63,605 nt of DNA, from assembly GCA_017403065.1 (NCBI GenBank), contig JAFQOT010000009.1, positions 1 through 63,605 on the forward strand, in the 5' to 3' direction. Both the position numbers and the translations under genes were made by a program. The notes beneath the pieces are model-generated. The model was not told the DNA's origin. It was given only the letters and a program-made list of their open reading frames with translations, and made no database searches. The DNA is from Clostridia bacterium. Lineage in GTDB: Bacteria; Bacillota; Clostridia; Oscillospirales; Acutalibacteraceae. Below, piece after piece: positions 1 through 7,244 of the stretch. The first letter of the stretch is position 1. Each line of letters begins with the position of its first letter.

Positions 1-197
1 CCCCACAGGCAGACAGCGGTCAGTATAAGGTAGACAAGAAAACGCACCGCTTTTGATTTTGCATCTACAAGGACGAGAACTGCGGGGATATACAACATTG
101 AAAGTGCGAATCTCATTACAATGGCATCGTCAAGATAGATAAATATGTAACCGGTCATTATTCCTGCTACAAGTTCGATTAGGTATGTACAAACCAT
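1..197 (-). CDS. Partial small membrane protein (5' end only)
   Basis: An open frame starts at the ATG at 197 and runs off the left edge of the window, giving 65 residues (MVCTYLIELVAGIMTG...). The visible part is strongly hydrophobic, with about three possible membrane segments (residues 2-22, 28-46, 50-65) and a short basic stretch near DAKSKAVR. It begins 8 bp after the stop of the AbiEi-like gene on the same strand, so the two are probably co-transcribed. I do not recognise the family. It does not look like the nucleotidyltransferase toxin AbiEii, which would be the expected partner. No clear ribosome-binding site precedes the ATG, so the start is uncertain. The frame is also open upstream into the end of the AbiEi gene. 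Confidence 0.5.
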   Translation of the reverse strand, partial: MVCTYLIELVAGIMTGYIFIYLDDAIVMRFALSMLYIPAVLVLVDAKSKAVRFLVYLILTAVCLW

Positions 198-204
198 ACA
201 ACTA

Positions 205-825
205 TTACTGCGGCACACGGTAGATTACCTCGCTTTCAATTAGATTTCTGCAGGTTTTATCAGGGAAATACGGTATGTATTTAGTGATTTGCTTTTGGGT
301 GATACGGTTTTCGTTAATATAATCGGATATGAGTTTGCGTTTATACTCGTCAAGGGTTTCGGTATCTATACCGTTCATAAGTTCCAAGAAGCATAGAACA
401 GATGCGTTAAATTTATCGATTTTCTTTCTTGGTTTGCGAAGTGATATTTGATAATTGCCTAACTTGACCTTGTGTAAATCTCGGCTCTCCATATTGGTAT
501 ATATTTCGATGGTGGCAGGTTTGAGTTTTGATATACCGAGTTCGTATTGCAGATAACTACCTGAATAGAATCCGAAAACATTTTCATCATCTTTTATAAA
601 CTTCTTATCAATTACTTTTTTAGGATTAAAGTGTGCAACCCCAAACGGAGTTGTTTTTGGTATGTAGTAAATACCTGAATCAAATTTAACAACCTTTCCG
701 TCCTGACATAACTTTCGCAAATCTCTGCTGATTTGTTGTGGACACCAATTATTAAATTTAATTTCTGAAAATAATATCGGCTTGTTATAACCAAACTCCG
801 ATAACAGTGATTCGTATAGATTCAT
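205..825 (-). CDS. AbiEi-like (DUF6088-type) antitoxin/transcriptional regulator
   Basis: A 206-residue protein beginning MNLYESLLSEF, chosen because GGAGG lies 7 bp upstream of the ATG at 825. The longer open frame reaching 1680 is a chance in-frame join to truncated spoVAD. Residues 1-60 look like a winged helix (FSEIKFNN..PQQISRDLRKLCQDGKVVKFDSGIYY), followed by a YIP-KT-PFG segment and a C-terminal region (residues 80-206) typical of AbiEi-family proteins. AbiEi proteins are antitoxins of type IV abortive-infection systems and repress their own promoters. A 12-bp dyad in the leader (843-881) fits autorepression. The next gene is a membrane protein rather than AbiEii, so the cognate effector is unclear. 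I am fairly sure of the family and unsure of the function. Confidence 0.65.
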   Translation of the reverse strand: MNLYESLLSEFGYNKPILFSEIKFNNWCPQQISRDLRKLCQDGKVVKFDSGIYYIPKTTPFGVAHFNPKKVIDKKFIKDDENVFGFYSGSYLQYELGISKLKPATIEIYTNMESRDLHKVKLGNYQISLRKPRKKIDKFNASVLCFLELMNGIDTETLDEYKRKLISDYINENRITQKQITKYIPYFPDKTCRNLIESEVIYRVPQ

Positions 826-842
826 ATAATTCCTCCTTTTTG

Positions 843-881
843 TGTTAATGAAATGAAGATTAACACCTAATTTCATTAACA
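843..881 (-). promoter_or_regulatory. Palindromic operator upstream of the AbiEi-like gene
   Basis: TGTTAATGAAAT (843-854) and its perfect inverse ATTTCATTAACA (870-881) are separated by 15 bp. A nested pair, GTGTTAA (842-848) and TTAACAC (860-866), overlaps them. The array begins about 18 bp upstream of the start codon, just before the ribosome-binding site. AbiEi proteins are known to bind inverted repeats in their own promoters, so autoregulation is the likely role. That last step is inference. Confidence 0.5.
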
Positions 882-961
882 GTTTTTTCGACAATTTTTG
901 CATTAGAAAATCCTTAAAAAGTGCTCTAACCCCCCTTAAATACTGGATTTGTGTGTAGAAA

Positions 962-994
962 AAGACCATACCCTCGTTCTTTGGGTATGGTCTT
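962..994 (-). terminator. Hairpin at the spoVAD breakpoint
   Basis: A perfect 12-bp stem (962-973 with 983-994) and a 9-nt loop, followed on the minus strand by TTTTCT. It lies about 10 bp past the last recognisable spoVAD codon. It can act as an intrinsic terminator, and it may also mark the end of an inserted element. Confidence 0.5.
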
Positions 995-1004
995 ATTTTA
1001 ACAT

Positions 1005-1632
1005 CATCAGGTGCCATTGCAGCACCCATATTATTTGTATCGGTTATTCCATAATCCTCGATTTGACCGAATGTCACCGCATTTATATACGGCCCTTCCC
1101 CTTCCCTGCCTAATACCAAAGCACCGGCTCCTGTTACAGTCCATTGCGCATTTTGTGTCCTTTGACAACCATAATTTAAAGGATAACGATACTGTCTTTC
1201 AGCAGAACAAAAATGTGATGAAGTAACTGCTATTGCCTTGTCAATGGCTTGGCTATCGATGAAAAAGGAAGCTAACCCTGTTGATAATGACATCGTAGAG
1301 CACGCCCCATAAAGACCAATAAATGGGATTCCCATTTCTCTCGCTCCAAAAGAGCTGCCTATGCATTGATTTAATAAATCGCCGGCGAAAATTTTATCAA
1401 TATCTTCAGGCTCTAAACCGATTTTATCTAAAGCTATCTGCACAGCAGTTTTTTGTAGCTTGCTTTCTGCTTTTTCAAAGGATTTTTCACCAAAAAAACT
1501 ATCAACGGTATAACAATCAAACTCTTTTGAAAGAGGACCCTCGTGCTCTTTTTTTCCAACAACTGACCCATAGCTTAATATATAAGGCTTTTTATCAAAA
1601 CCGATAGTTCGTTTGCCAATTCTGTATGCCAT
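1005..1632 (-). pseudogene. spoVAD: Truncated stage V sporulation protein AD (SpoVAD)
   Basis: The ATG at 1632 is preceded by GGTGAG and starts MAYRIGKRTIGFDKKPYIL, the characteristic SpoVAD N terminus. The thiolase-like fold is recognisable through LLNQCIGSSF, GLYGACSTMS, VTSSHFCSAERQYR and the NNMGAAMAP segment (about residue 207). Full-length SpoVAD is roughly 340 residues, so the C-terminal third is missing. After MAPD the reading frame continues through an unrelated hairpin and into the AbiEi gene. SpoVAD takes part in dipicolinic-acid uptake into the forespore together with SpoVAC and SpoVAE(b), and neither partner is adjacent here. The gene was probably broken by an insertion or recombination. 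An assembly join at about position 1000 cannot be excluded. Confidence 0.75.
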
Positions 1633-1664
1633 AATACTCACCATATCCTTTTCGGGACACAAAA

Positions 1665-1742
1665 TGCGATAAATAATCACGGATATAGTGATTATTTATC
1701 GCACGTGCCACAGTTGTTACCTTGTTAGCAAGTGGCACGTGC
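1665..1742. repeat. Two abutting perfect palindromes upstream of spoVAD
   Basis: Stem 1 pairs 1665-1680 with 1688-1703 (16 bp, 7-nt loop). Stem 2 pairs 1701-1711 with 1732-1742 (GCACGTGCCAC, 11 bp, 20-nt loop). They share the bases 1701-1703, so only one of the two can be fully formed at a time. Neither is followed by a T-run, so simple terminators are unlikely. Confidence 0.6.
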
Positions 1743-1853
1743 CCTATTTTCAGTGTGATTTTTTACGCTAAACCACATTTTTCACTTTATATTAAATTTT
1801 ACAAAAAACAAAATTTTATAACTTGAAAAATTTAGAAAAAGTTTTGAAAACAG

Positions 1854-1882
1854 TTGACAAATCAAGGTATATTTGTTAAAAT
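1854..1882 (+). promoter_or_regulatory. Sigma-A-type promoter for the tRNA-Leu region
   Basis: TTGACA (1854-1859), a 17-bp spacer and TAAAAT (1877-1882). Transcription would start around 1890 and run through the tRNA-Leu fragment and then the intact tRNA-Leu. Confidence 0.6.
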
Positions 1883-1921
1883 AATGAGGCTTTAAAACTT
1901 ATGCCTTGGCAGTTGCCTAAT

Positions 1922-2122
1922 ATGCGGGTGTGGCGGAATTGGCAGTTTTTCACCGAGCGCCTCTATTAGAGGATGAAGCGACTGTGAAAAAGGCGCCGCG
2001 GTCAAAAGTTGTTGCGAGTCACGAGCAGAAATCAACTTTTGGGTACCGCAAGAGTCACGCATGCGGCTGACAGGTTTATGATTCAATTTTTGTATAGATA
2101 TTACTTTTTAATTGTTTTTAAC
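1922..2122 (+). other. tRNA-Leu 5' fragment plus structured insert
   Basis: Bases 1922-1945 are identical to 2123-2146, which carry the acceptor strand and D-arm of the intact tRNA-Leu. The copy then diverges into about 177 bp of dense secondary structure. TTTTTCAC (1946-1953) pairs with a GTGAAAAA arm about 30 nt downstream, enclosing a small CCTCTATTAGAGG hairpin. CAAAAGTTG then pairs with CAACTTTTG, flanked by GCGGT/ACCGC. No anticodon or T-arm can be drawn, so this is not a working tRNA. It could be the scar of an element integrated in the tRNA, a degenerate duplicate, or a structured RNA using the tRNA promoter. Confidence 0.5.
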
Positions 2123-2124
2123 AT

Positions 2125-2207
2125 GCGGGTGTGGCGGAATTGGCAGACGCACTAGCCTTAGGAGCTAGCGCTTTAGCGTGCAGGTTCAAGTCCTGTCACC
2201 CGCACCA
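2125..2207 (+). tRNA. tRNA-Leu (UAG anticodon)
   Basis: The acceptor GCGGGTG pairs with CACCCGC. The anticodon stem is CTAGC/GCTAG with loop CTTAGGA, which gives anticodon UAG. A long class II variable arm (CGCTTTAGCG) and a T-arm with GTTCAAG are present, and CCA is encoded at 2205-2207. A hairpin with a following T-rich run terminates the transcript. Confidence 0.93.
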
Positions 2208-2215
2208 AATAGTAT

Positions 2216-2262
2216 AAATCCGAACCTTCTCATAGTTGGAGATGGGTTCGGATTTATTGTTT
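2216..2262 (+). terminator. Intrinsic terminator of tRNA-Leu
   Basis: AAATCCGAACC pairs with the distal GGTTCGGATTT, followed by a T-rich stretch (TATTGTTTTTG). Confidence 0.7.
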
Positions 2263-2305
2263 TTGAGGAGTATCCTAATTATAATAGCAAGAAATGTTTT
2301 TTGGT

Positions 2306-2355
2306 GACAAGGGGACGGTTCTCTTGTTTGGTGACAAGGGGACGGTTCTCTTGTC
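2306..2355. repeat. Two tandem copies of the GACAAGGGGACGG palindromic repeat
   Basis: Copies at 2306-2327 and 2333-2355 have an imperfectly palindromic unit: GACAAG at one end and CTTGTC at the other, around GGGACGGTTCT. Related copies occur at 54711-54756, 61776-61798 and, degenerate, 63381-63402. This is a dispersed intergenic repeat family of the genome. Confidence 0.75.
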
Positions 2356-2436
2356 TTGACAAAAATCATTAAAGTTTTCATTCTCTAAGACACCAAATAA
2401 CATTCGGTATCCCGAATGTTTTGCATCCTGCCCAAA

Positions 2437-3240
2437 TCACCCCAGCATAACATCAAGCAGCATCATAACAGCAAATCCAAAAACAATACCCATTGTCGCG
2501 GAATAAGGATGCGACTTTTGATTTCTCTGACATTCAGGAATCAACTCGTGTACAGCAACCAAAATCATAGCTCCGGCAGCAAAAGAGAGGGCATACGGCA
2601 AGATTGTTTCCACATAAACAACCAACAACGCACCCATAACTCCTGCTATCGGTTCTACCATACCGGATGCTTGACCCAATAGAAAGCTCTTTTTTCTGGA
2701 ATACCCTTCTCTTCTCAATGGAACAGAAACCGCTGCGCCTTCAGGAAAATTCTGCAAACCAATACCTACTGCCACAGAAATTGCCCCCATTAAGTTTTCT
2801 GCCCTATAACCGTTTCCCTGCAAAGCACCAAACGCAACGCCTACTGCCATGCCCTCAGGTATATTGTGAAGCGTGATAGAGAGAATCAGCATTATAATTC
2901 GATGCAGCCGTTCATTAGACTTTCCCTGTGTGATATCTGCTTTTCTTCTTGCAAAGGAAACAATCTTGTCGGATGCATACATAAACAAAGCACCAAGCAA
3001 AAAGCCTACCGTTGCCACGAAATATGCAGGCAAATTAGATGTGGCTTCTGCTCGCTCAATCGCCGGCTGCAACAGCGACCAAAAGCTAGCCGCAATCATA
3101 ACACCGGAAGCAAATCCTAACATTATGTTCAATCCCTTAGGATTAGGGGATCTAAAAAAGACAACCATAGCTGCACCCAGAGCCGTTACTAACCATGTGC
3201 CCAGGGTTGCTATTAGCGCCATCATGGTTAAATTATCCAT
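2437..3240 (-). CDS. ZIP-family divalent metal transporter
   Basis: A 267-residue membrane protein with about eight hydrophobic segments. The ZIP signatures are intact: LSITLHNIPEGMAVGVAFG (about residues 120-138) and VGIGLQNFPEGAAVSVPL (about 155-172), with H, N, P and E positions that form the binuclear metal site. VAVHELIPE lies near residue 228. A cytoplasmic basic loop follows residue 90. ZIP proteins of this ZupT/GufA-like group import Zn, Fe or Mn; the substrate cannot be read from the sequence. The ATG at 3240 follows AGGAGGTGCAAC. It stands alone on the minus strand. A second, clearly different ZIP gene lies at 31754-32506. Confidence 0.9.
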   Translation of the reverse strand: MDNLTMMALIATLGTWLVTALGAAMVVFFRSPNPKGLNIMLGFASGVMIAASFWSLLQPAIERAEATSNLPAYFVATVGFLLGALFMYASDKIVSFARRKADITQGKSNERLHRIIMLILSITLHNIPEGMAVGVAFGALQGNGYRAENLMGAISVAVGIGLQNFPEGAAVSVPLRREGYSRKKSFLLGQASGMVEPIAGVMGALLVVYVETILPYALSFAAGAMILVAVHELIPECQRNQKSHPYSATMGIVFGFAVMMLLDVMLG

Positions 3241-3600
3241 GTTGCACCTCCTAAATTCAGTATATTCTTTAAAAGACCAGAGGTGCTAATTTTCGGAGTT
3301 CTTTTATGCATTTTAACAGCTACTGAGGAAATTTTATGTTTGCACCGGAAATTTTGCTATTTCGGTCAAGTCTGTTACGAACAACCGCACCAAAAATTCC
3401 AAGAACTTATAGTTCTTGGAATTTTTTACTTTTCAATATTAAATTTTCACTAAAAGGTACATGAATTTTAAAGTGATAATTAAAAAAGAAAATGTAAGAA
3501 GCTCGGTCTGTGCTTCGCATACGAATTTATAAGCGTTAACAAACGTCAATATTTTCATATATCCCCTGTAAAATATCATACCTCTACATTTTACCTGTGT
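3241..3600. other. Intergenic region with RBS-pairing arm and a strong hairpin
   Basis: This 360-bp gap has no coding sequence that I can support. GCACCTC (3244-3250) is the complement of the zip gene's Shine-Dalgarno region, and its inverse GAGGTGC occurs at 3280-3286, so the leader could fold over the ribosome-binding site (7-bp stem, 29-nt loop). A perfect 15-bp hairpin (3392-3406 with 3412-3426, AT-rich ends, T-run) is a bidirectional terminator. The remainder is AT-rich with no recognisable feature. Confidence 0.5.
3392..3426. terminator. Bidirectional terminator hairpin
   Basis: A 15-bp perfect stem around a 5-nt TTATA loop with A-tract and T-tract flanks, between the zip promoter region and the end of the ECF gene. 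Confidence 0.65.
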
Positions 3601-4125
3601 TTAGTGTATTGTGATTTTGCTTTTTTCAAATATCTTAATTAACACAACACCCATAACCAAGCCCGCAATGCCTTGAATAATATTTGACGGGATATTCAAA
3701 AGCGACGGCGCAAAGCCATACAATAATCCCTCAAATAAGAAATAAAAAAATATCATCATAAGCTCTGATACAAAACCGCTAATAATTCTTGATAACATAT
3801 TACCAAGCTTATTTTTAAGCAGCTTAAATCCGTAAAAAGCAATAATTGCCATAATGCCTTTAATAACGAAGGTTGCCGGCGCATAGATTAAATATCCGGA
3901 AAAAACATCTGCTATCGCGCTACCAAGTGCGGCAGCAAGAAAACTATAAGTAGGCGAAAGCATCCAACCTGCTACCAATACTATACAATCTCCCATATTT
4001 ATATAACCCTTTAATAACGACGGTATTTTTATTATCATTGTCGCTACACATACAAGCGCCGTCATAAATGCGGCTATAACGATTTTCTTTGTTTTTATAT
4101 TCATTTTCATCACACTTCTTAACAT
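3601..4125 (-). CDS. ECF transporter S-component (vitamin uptake)
   Basis: A 174-residue, very hydrophobic protein with about five to six membrane segments. After a short basic N terminus (KTKKIVIAAFMTALVCVAT) come GYINMGDCIVLVAGWML and SAIADVFSGYLIYAPATFVIKG, a pattern typical of energy-coupling-factor substrate-binding S-components of the ECF-ribofla_trS/DUF1393 type. Such proteins bind a vitamin and share an EcfA-EcfT module encoded elsewhere; no module is present here. The substrate cannot be assigned. Three in-frame ATGs occur in the first eight codons, and the start may be the second or third (4110 or 4104) rather than the one given. Confidence 0.75.
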   Translation of the reverse strand: MLRSVMKMNIKTKKIVIAAFMTALVCVATMIIKIPSLLKGYINMGDCIVLVAGWMLSPTYSFLAAALGSAIADVFSGYLIYAPATFVIKGIMAIIAFYGFKLLKNKLGNMLSRIISGFVSELMMIFFYFLFEGLLYGFAPSLLNIPSNIIQGIAGLVMGVVLIKIFEKSKITIH

Positions 4126-4376
4126 CTTTATGAAAAATTGTATACTAAATCTGGATATGCAACAATCACCAGAAAAGGAGTATTTTATATAGTCAGATTT
4201 AACACGCTATTATTTAAAAACAAATCTATCTTTAACCGAATAAACAAATACAGGCCTTTTTCAATAAAAGCATTGAAATAATTTAAAAACTAATATATAA
4301 TTATAAAAAATACTTAGTTTTGTTATTTTTCATATTTTCATAACTGCGGCAAAACAAGTATATTAGGGGCGATAAT

Positions 4377-6497
4377 ATGTTGTTTGAAAAAACTAATTTT
4401 AAACTTGCAAAACCGATATGGGAAAAGGATAAGGATAAGGAATTAAATTATTCTTTACTTTTTGAGGTTAAAGCACCGAAAAGCTCAAATGCTGTTTTAA
4501 GAATTGCAGGAAATAACACCTATAGAATTTTTATCAACGGTAGCTTTGTGTATTACGGTCCTGCAAGAGCCGGTCGCGGTTACTACCGTGTAGATGAGCT
4601 TTCTATAGAAAAATGGCTTACACAGGATGAAAATACTATTACTGTACTTTCAATGGGTTATTATTGCTATAACTATCAATTTATAAGACAACCTGCTTTT
4701 TTATGCGCCGAAATTGAATCAGAGGGCAAAGTTATATCCCACACAGGTGATAACAACTGGAAAGCATACTCTTACCCTGAAAAAATTCAAAAGGTTCAGC
4801 GTTACTCGGGTCAGCGCACCTTTGCAGAGGTTTATGATTACCGTAATTCAAATGGGGATTTGCTATCGTCTAACGGTAGGCAACAGGCAGAAATTATGGT
4901 ATCAGAAGACAAAAACTTTATTGTAAGGGAAATTAGTTATCCTGACTTTGATAGAGAAGCTGTTTCTGCGGTTTTTGACCAGGGCAAAGCTGTAAAAATT
5001 AAACCTGAAAAATATTTTTACCCTAATCTATACGATAATCCTCTCCAAAGCTATCCTAGGGATGAAATTAAATATTTAAGCGTACATATGGGGCAGGAAA
5101 TTGATACAGTTTGTGAAAAAGCTTCAGGCGAATTGCCTTTAAGCCTATCAGAAAATTCTTATGCCTGTTTAGAAATGAAATCTAATACAACAGGACTTAT
5201 TGAAATAGAGTTATACTGTAACTGTGATACTGATATATACTTAACTTTCGATGAATTACTTACAAACAATAAAATCAATCTTATAAGAAATAAAACCTCT
5301 AATATAGTTATTTATCGTCTAAAAGGTGGAAACAGCTACCGCCTGATAACCGCCGAGCCTTATACATTTAAATATTTAAATGTAATTTCCTTAGGCGGCG
5401 AAGTTGAGCTTTCCTATGCAGGAATAATTCGAACAGATTTTAATAAAAATGAAATTATCCGCTCGCTTAATACACAAAAAGCGGATGAACAAATTAAAAG
5501 AATTTACGATGCAGCTATAGAAACCTTCAGACAAAACACCTTTGATATTTATATGGACTGTCCGTCAAGAGAACGCGCAGGTTGGCTTTGCGACAGTTTT
5601 TTCACCTCTCGTGTAGAAAAATTATTGAGTGGGAAAAGCACAGTTGAGAAGTGCTTCCTTTCAAATTTTGCTATGGAAAAGAATCATAAATTCTTACCAG
5701 AGGGTATGCTTCCAATGTGCTATCCTGCAGAACAGCTTAATGAACGTTATATACCAAACTGGGCTATGTGGTATGTTCTTCAGCTTGGGGAATACTTTAA
5801 ACGTACCAACGACGAGGAATTAGTAGCTCAGCTTCGTGAAAAATGTATCGCCCTTGCAAGCTTCTTTAAAGCTTACGAAAACAAAGACGGTCTGCTGCAA
5901 AATCTTGATTCCTGGGTATTTGTAGAATGGTCTATGTGCAACAAGCTTGTACAAGATATAAACTACCCATCAAATATGCTCTACTATAAATTTAAGTTAG
6001 TTATGTACCAGCTTTACGGCGATGAAAAATTCAAAACCGAAGCAGATAATTTAAGAAAGGTTATCAGAGAAAAAAGCCGTATGGGTCTGTTCTTCTGCGA
6101 CAACTCAGTATTTGATGAAAACGGTAACCTTAAGCTTTCAGGTCAATGTACCGAAACCTGTCAGTATTACGCATTTTATATGGGTGTTGCTACTATTGAA
6201 GAAGACCGCGAGCTTTGGGAGACAATGGTAAAGGATTTTGGTCCCGAAAGAAAAGAAAACGGCAAATGGCCTGAAATACACTTTGCAAATTCATTTATCG
6301 GAAACTATCTTCGCCTTGACCTGCTTGCTGACGCTGGTGAATATACACGTTTAGAAGAAAATATACGAGGATATTTCGATTATATGGCAAAACTTACAGG
6401 CACTTTATGGGAGCATGACAAGGATCGCGCAAGCTGTAACCACGGCTTTGCATCCCACGTTCTTATTTGGTTAGATAAGTTAGGTTATATAAATTAA
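4377..6497 (+). CDS. GH78-like alpha-L-rhamnosidase
   Basis: A 706-residue protein without a signal peptide, so intracellular. The N-terminal half contains beta-sandwich segments (residues 30-110: VLRIAGNNTYRIFINGSFV, YYGPARAGRGYYRVDEL). The catalytic half is an (alpha/alpha)6 barrel. The GH78 hallmark region is RIYDAAIETFRQNTFD followed by YMDCPSRERAGWLCDS at about residues 378-412, where acidic residues provide the catalytic groups. Family members release terminal rhamnose from plant or microbial glycans. It is shorter than many GH78 enzymes because accessory domains are missing. It stands alone, with a weak GGGGCGAT-type ribosome-binding site before the ATG. A debranching role beside the GH2 enzyme at 14097-16916 is plausible but the two are not linked in an operon. 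Confidence 0.8.
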   Translation: MLFEKTNFKLAKPIWEKDKDKELNYSLLFEVKAPKSSNAVLRIAGNNTYRIFINGSFVYYGPARAGRGYYRVDELSIEKWLTQDENTITVLSMGYYCYNYQFIRQPAFLCAEIESEGKVISHTGDNNWKAYSYPEKIQKVQRYSGQRTFAEVYDYRNSNGDLLSSNGRQQAEIMVSEDKNFIVREISYPDFDREAVSAVFDQGKAVKIKPEKYFYPNLYDNPLQSYPRDEIKYLSVHMGQEIDTVCEKASGELPLSLSENSYACLEMKSNTTGLIEIELYCNCDTDIYLTFDELLTNNKINLIRNKTSNIVIYRLKGGNSYRLITAEPYTFKYLNVISLGGEVELSYAGIIRTDFNKNEIIRSLNTQKADEQIKRIYDAAIETFRQNTFDIYMDCPSRERAGWLCDSFFTSRVEKLLSGKSTVEKCFLSNFAMEKNHKFLPEGMLPMCYPAEQLNERYIPNWAMWYVLQLGEYFKRTNDEELVAQLREKCIALASFFKAYENKDGLLQNLDSWVFVEWSMCNKLVQDINYPSNMLYYKFKLVMYQLYGDEKFKTEADNLRKVIREKSRMGLFFCDNSVFDENGNLKLSGQCTETCQYYAFYMGVATIEEDRELWETMVKDFGPERKENGKWPEIHFANSFIGNYLRLDLLADAGEYTRLEENIRGYFDYMAKLTGTLWEHDKDRASCNHGFASHVLIWLDKLGYIN

Positions 6498-6532
6498 GCA
6501 AATTCAAGCCTCTAAATCACACAAAAAGCATA

Positions 6533-6920
6533 AAAAAATCAGTGTTCTTGGGGAGACACTTCATAAAGAAGTGTTCTCCCTATTTCTTTTTATATAAAAA
6601 TTGACACTTTCAGTTTGAAAGTGTCATAGTGGGTTTACATACTTTGAGAAAGGTGAATACTTGCCGAAAATATCATTTCTTTTTCGGTATATAAAAGTGA
6701 TATTGCAAACTAAAAGTTTGCAGTGATATTTTTCCTTTACAGCAAAAGTCATATAAAAGCCTCAGGCTTTTGTGATATTATATTCGCCATAAAAACTCGG
6801 CGTAGCCGAATATCACACGGCATAGCCGTATATCACTGCGGAGCAATATCACTCGCCGATAGGCGAATATAACTGAGGCGCACTTCATAAGGAAGTGCGC
6901 CTCACGAACACTGATTTTTT
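6533..6920. mobile_element. MITE-like stem-loop array with terminal inverted repeats
   Basis: The 388-bp element is bounded by perfect 15-bp inverted repeats (6533-6547 and 6906-6920, AAAAAATCAGTGTTC and its inverse). Directly inside each end is a long hairpin built on CACTTCATAAxGAAGTG. Between them lies a series of short hairpins (for example GCAAAC/GTTTGC, AAAAGCC/GGCTTTT, TCGGC/GCCGA, ACGGC/GCCGT, TCGCC/GGCGA) separated by the spacer GTGATATT or its inverse ATATCAC. It has no coding capacity. It fills the gap between the GH78 gene and ireB. It looks like a non-autonomous repeat; the function is unknown. Confidence 0.65.
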
Positions 6921-6933
6921 GTTTTTAATTAAA

Positions 6934-7188
6934 TTATGCGCTTAAATAATATTTTACGAGAGACTGTAATAATGTATCTCTATCAATTCTGCGAATAAGG
7001 TTGCGCGCATTATTATGAGTTGTAATATATGTTGGGTCTTCGGACAAAATGTACCCTACTATCTGATTGATTGGGTTATAGCCCTTTTCCTTTAAAGCAT
7101 CATAAACCGTAATTAAAATACTACGGATTTGTTGCTCTGTTTGGTCGCCTATTGAAAAGGTCATAGTTCTATCATTCATATATAACAC
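6934..7188 (-). CDS. ireB: IreB family regulatory phosphoprotein (UPF0297)
   Basis: An 84-residue protein that matches the IreB/YrzL family along its length: TMTFSIGD at the start, then [19 protein letters not shown] (about residues 34-52) and [20 protein letters not shown] at the end. In Enterococcus, IreB is phosphorylated by the PASTA kinase IreK and affects cephalosporin resistance through cell-envelope control. In many Firmicutes the gene sits with ruvX, but here it follows pheT after 56 bp on the same strand. The start has a GAGGTG ribosome-binding site. The second in-frame ATG (residue 4) is an alternative. Confidence 0.9.
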   Translation of the reverse strand: MLYMNDRTMTFSIGDQTEQQIRSILITVYDALKEKGYNPINQIVGYILSEDPTYITTHNNARNLIRRIDRDTLLQSLVKYYLSA

Positions 7189-7244
7189 CTCACGCTTTTG
7201 ATATATAACTATATTCTATAATACTTTGCAAAAAAGTGCAAGCA

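Noticed and set aside
205..1680. A single 491-residue SpoVAD-AbiEi fusion protein
   Set aside because: The AbiEi part has its own start with GGAGG at 7 bp, and a terminator-like hairpin lies at the junction. A chance in-frame join is more likely than a functional fusion.
1892..2086. A 64-residue minus-strand ORF over the tRNA-Leu fragment
   Set aside because: It reads through a strongly structured, tRNA-derived sequence and shows no ribosome-binding site or family resemblance.
2873..3289. A 138-residue plus-strand ORF across the first ZIP gene
   Set aside because: It is antisense to a clear ZIP transporter; the translation has no recognisable features.
6533..6920. A CRISPR array
   Set aside because: The spacing unit is only about 7-8 bp and the stems differ from one another. 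There are no direct repeats of 25-40 bp and no cas genes in the window.
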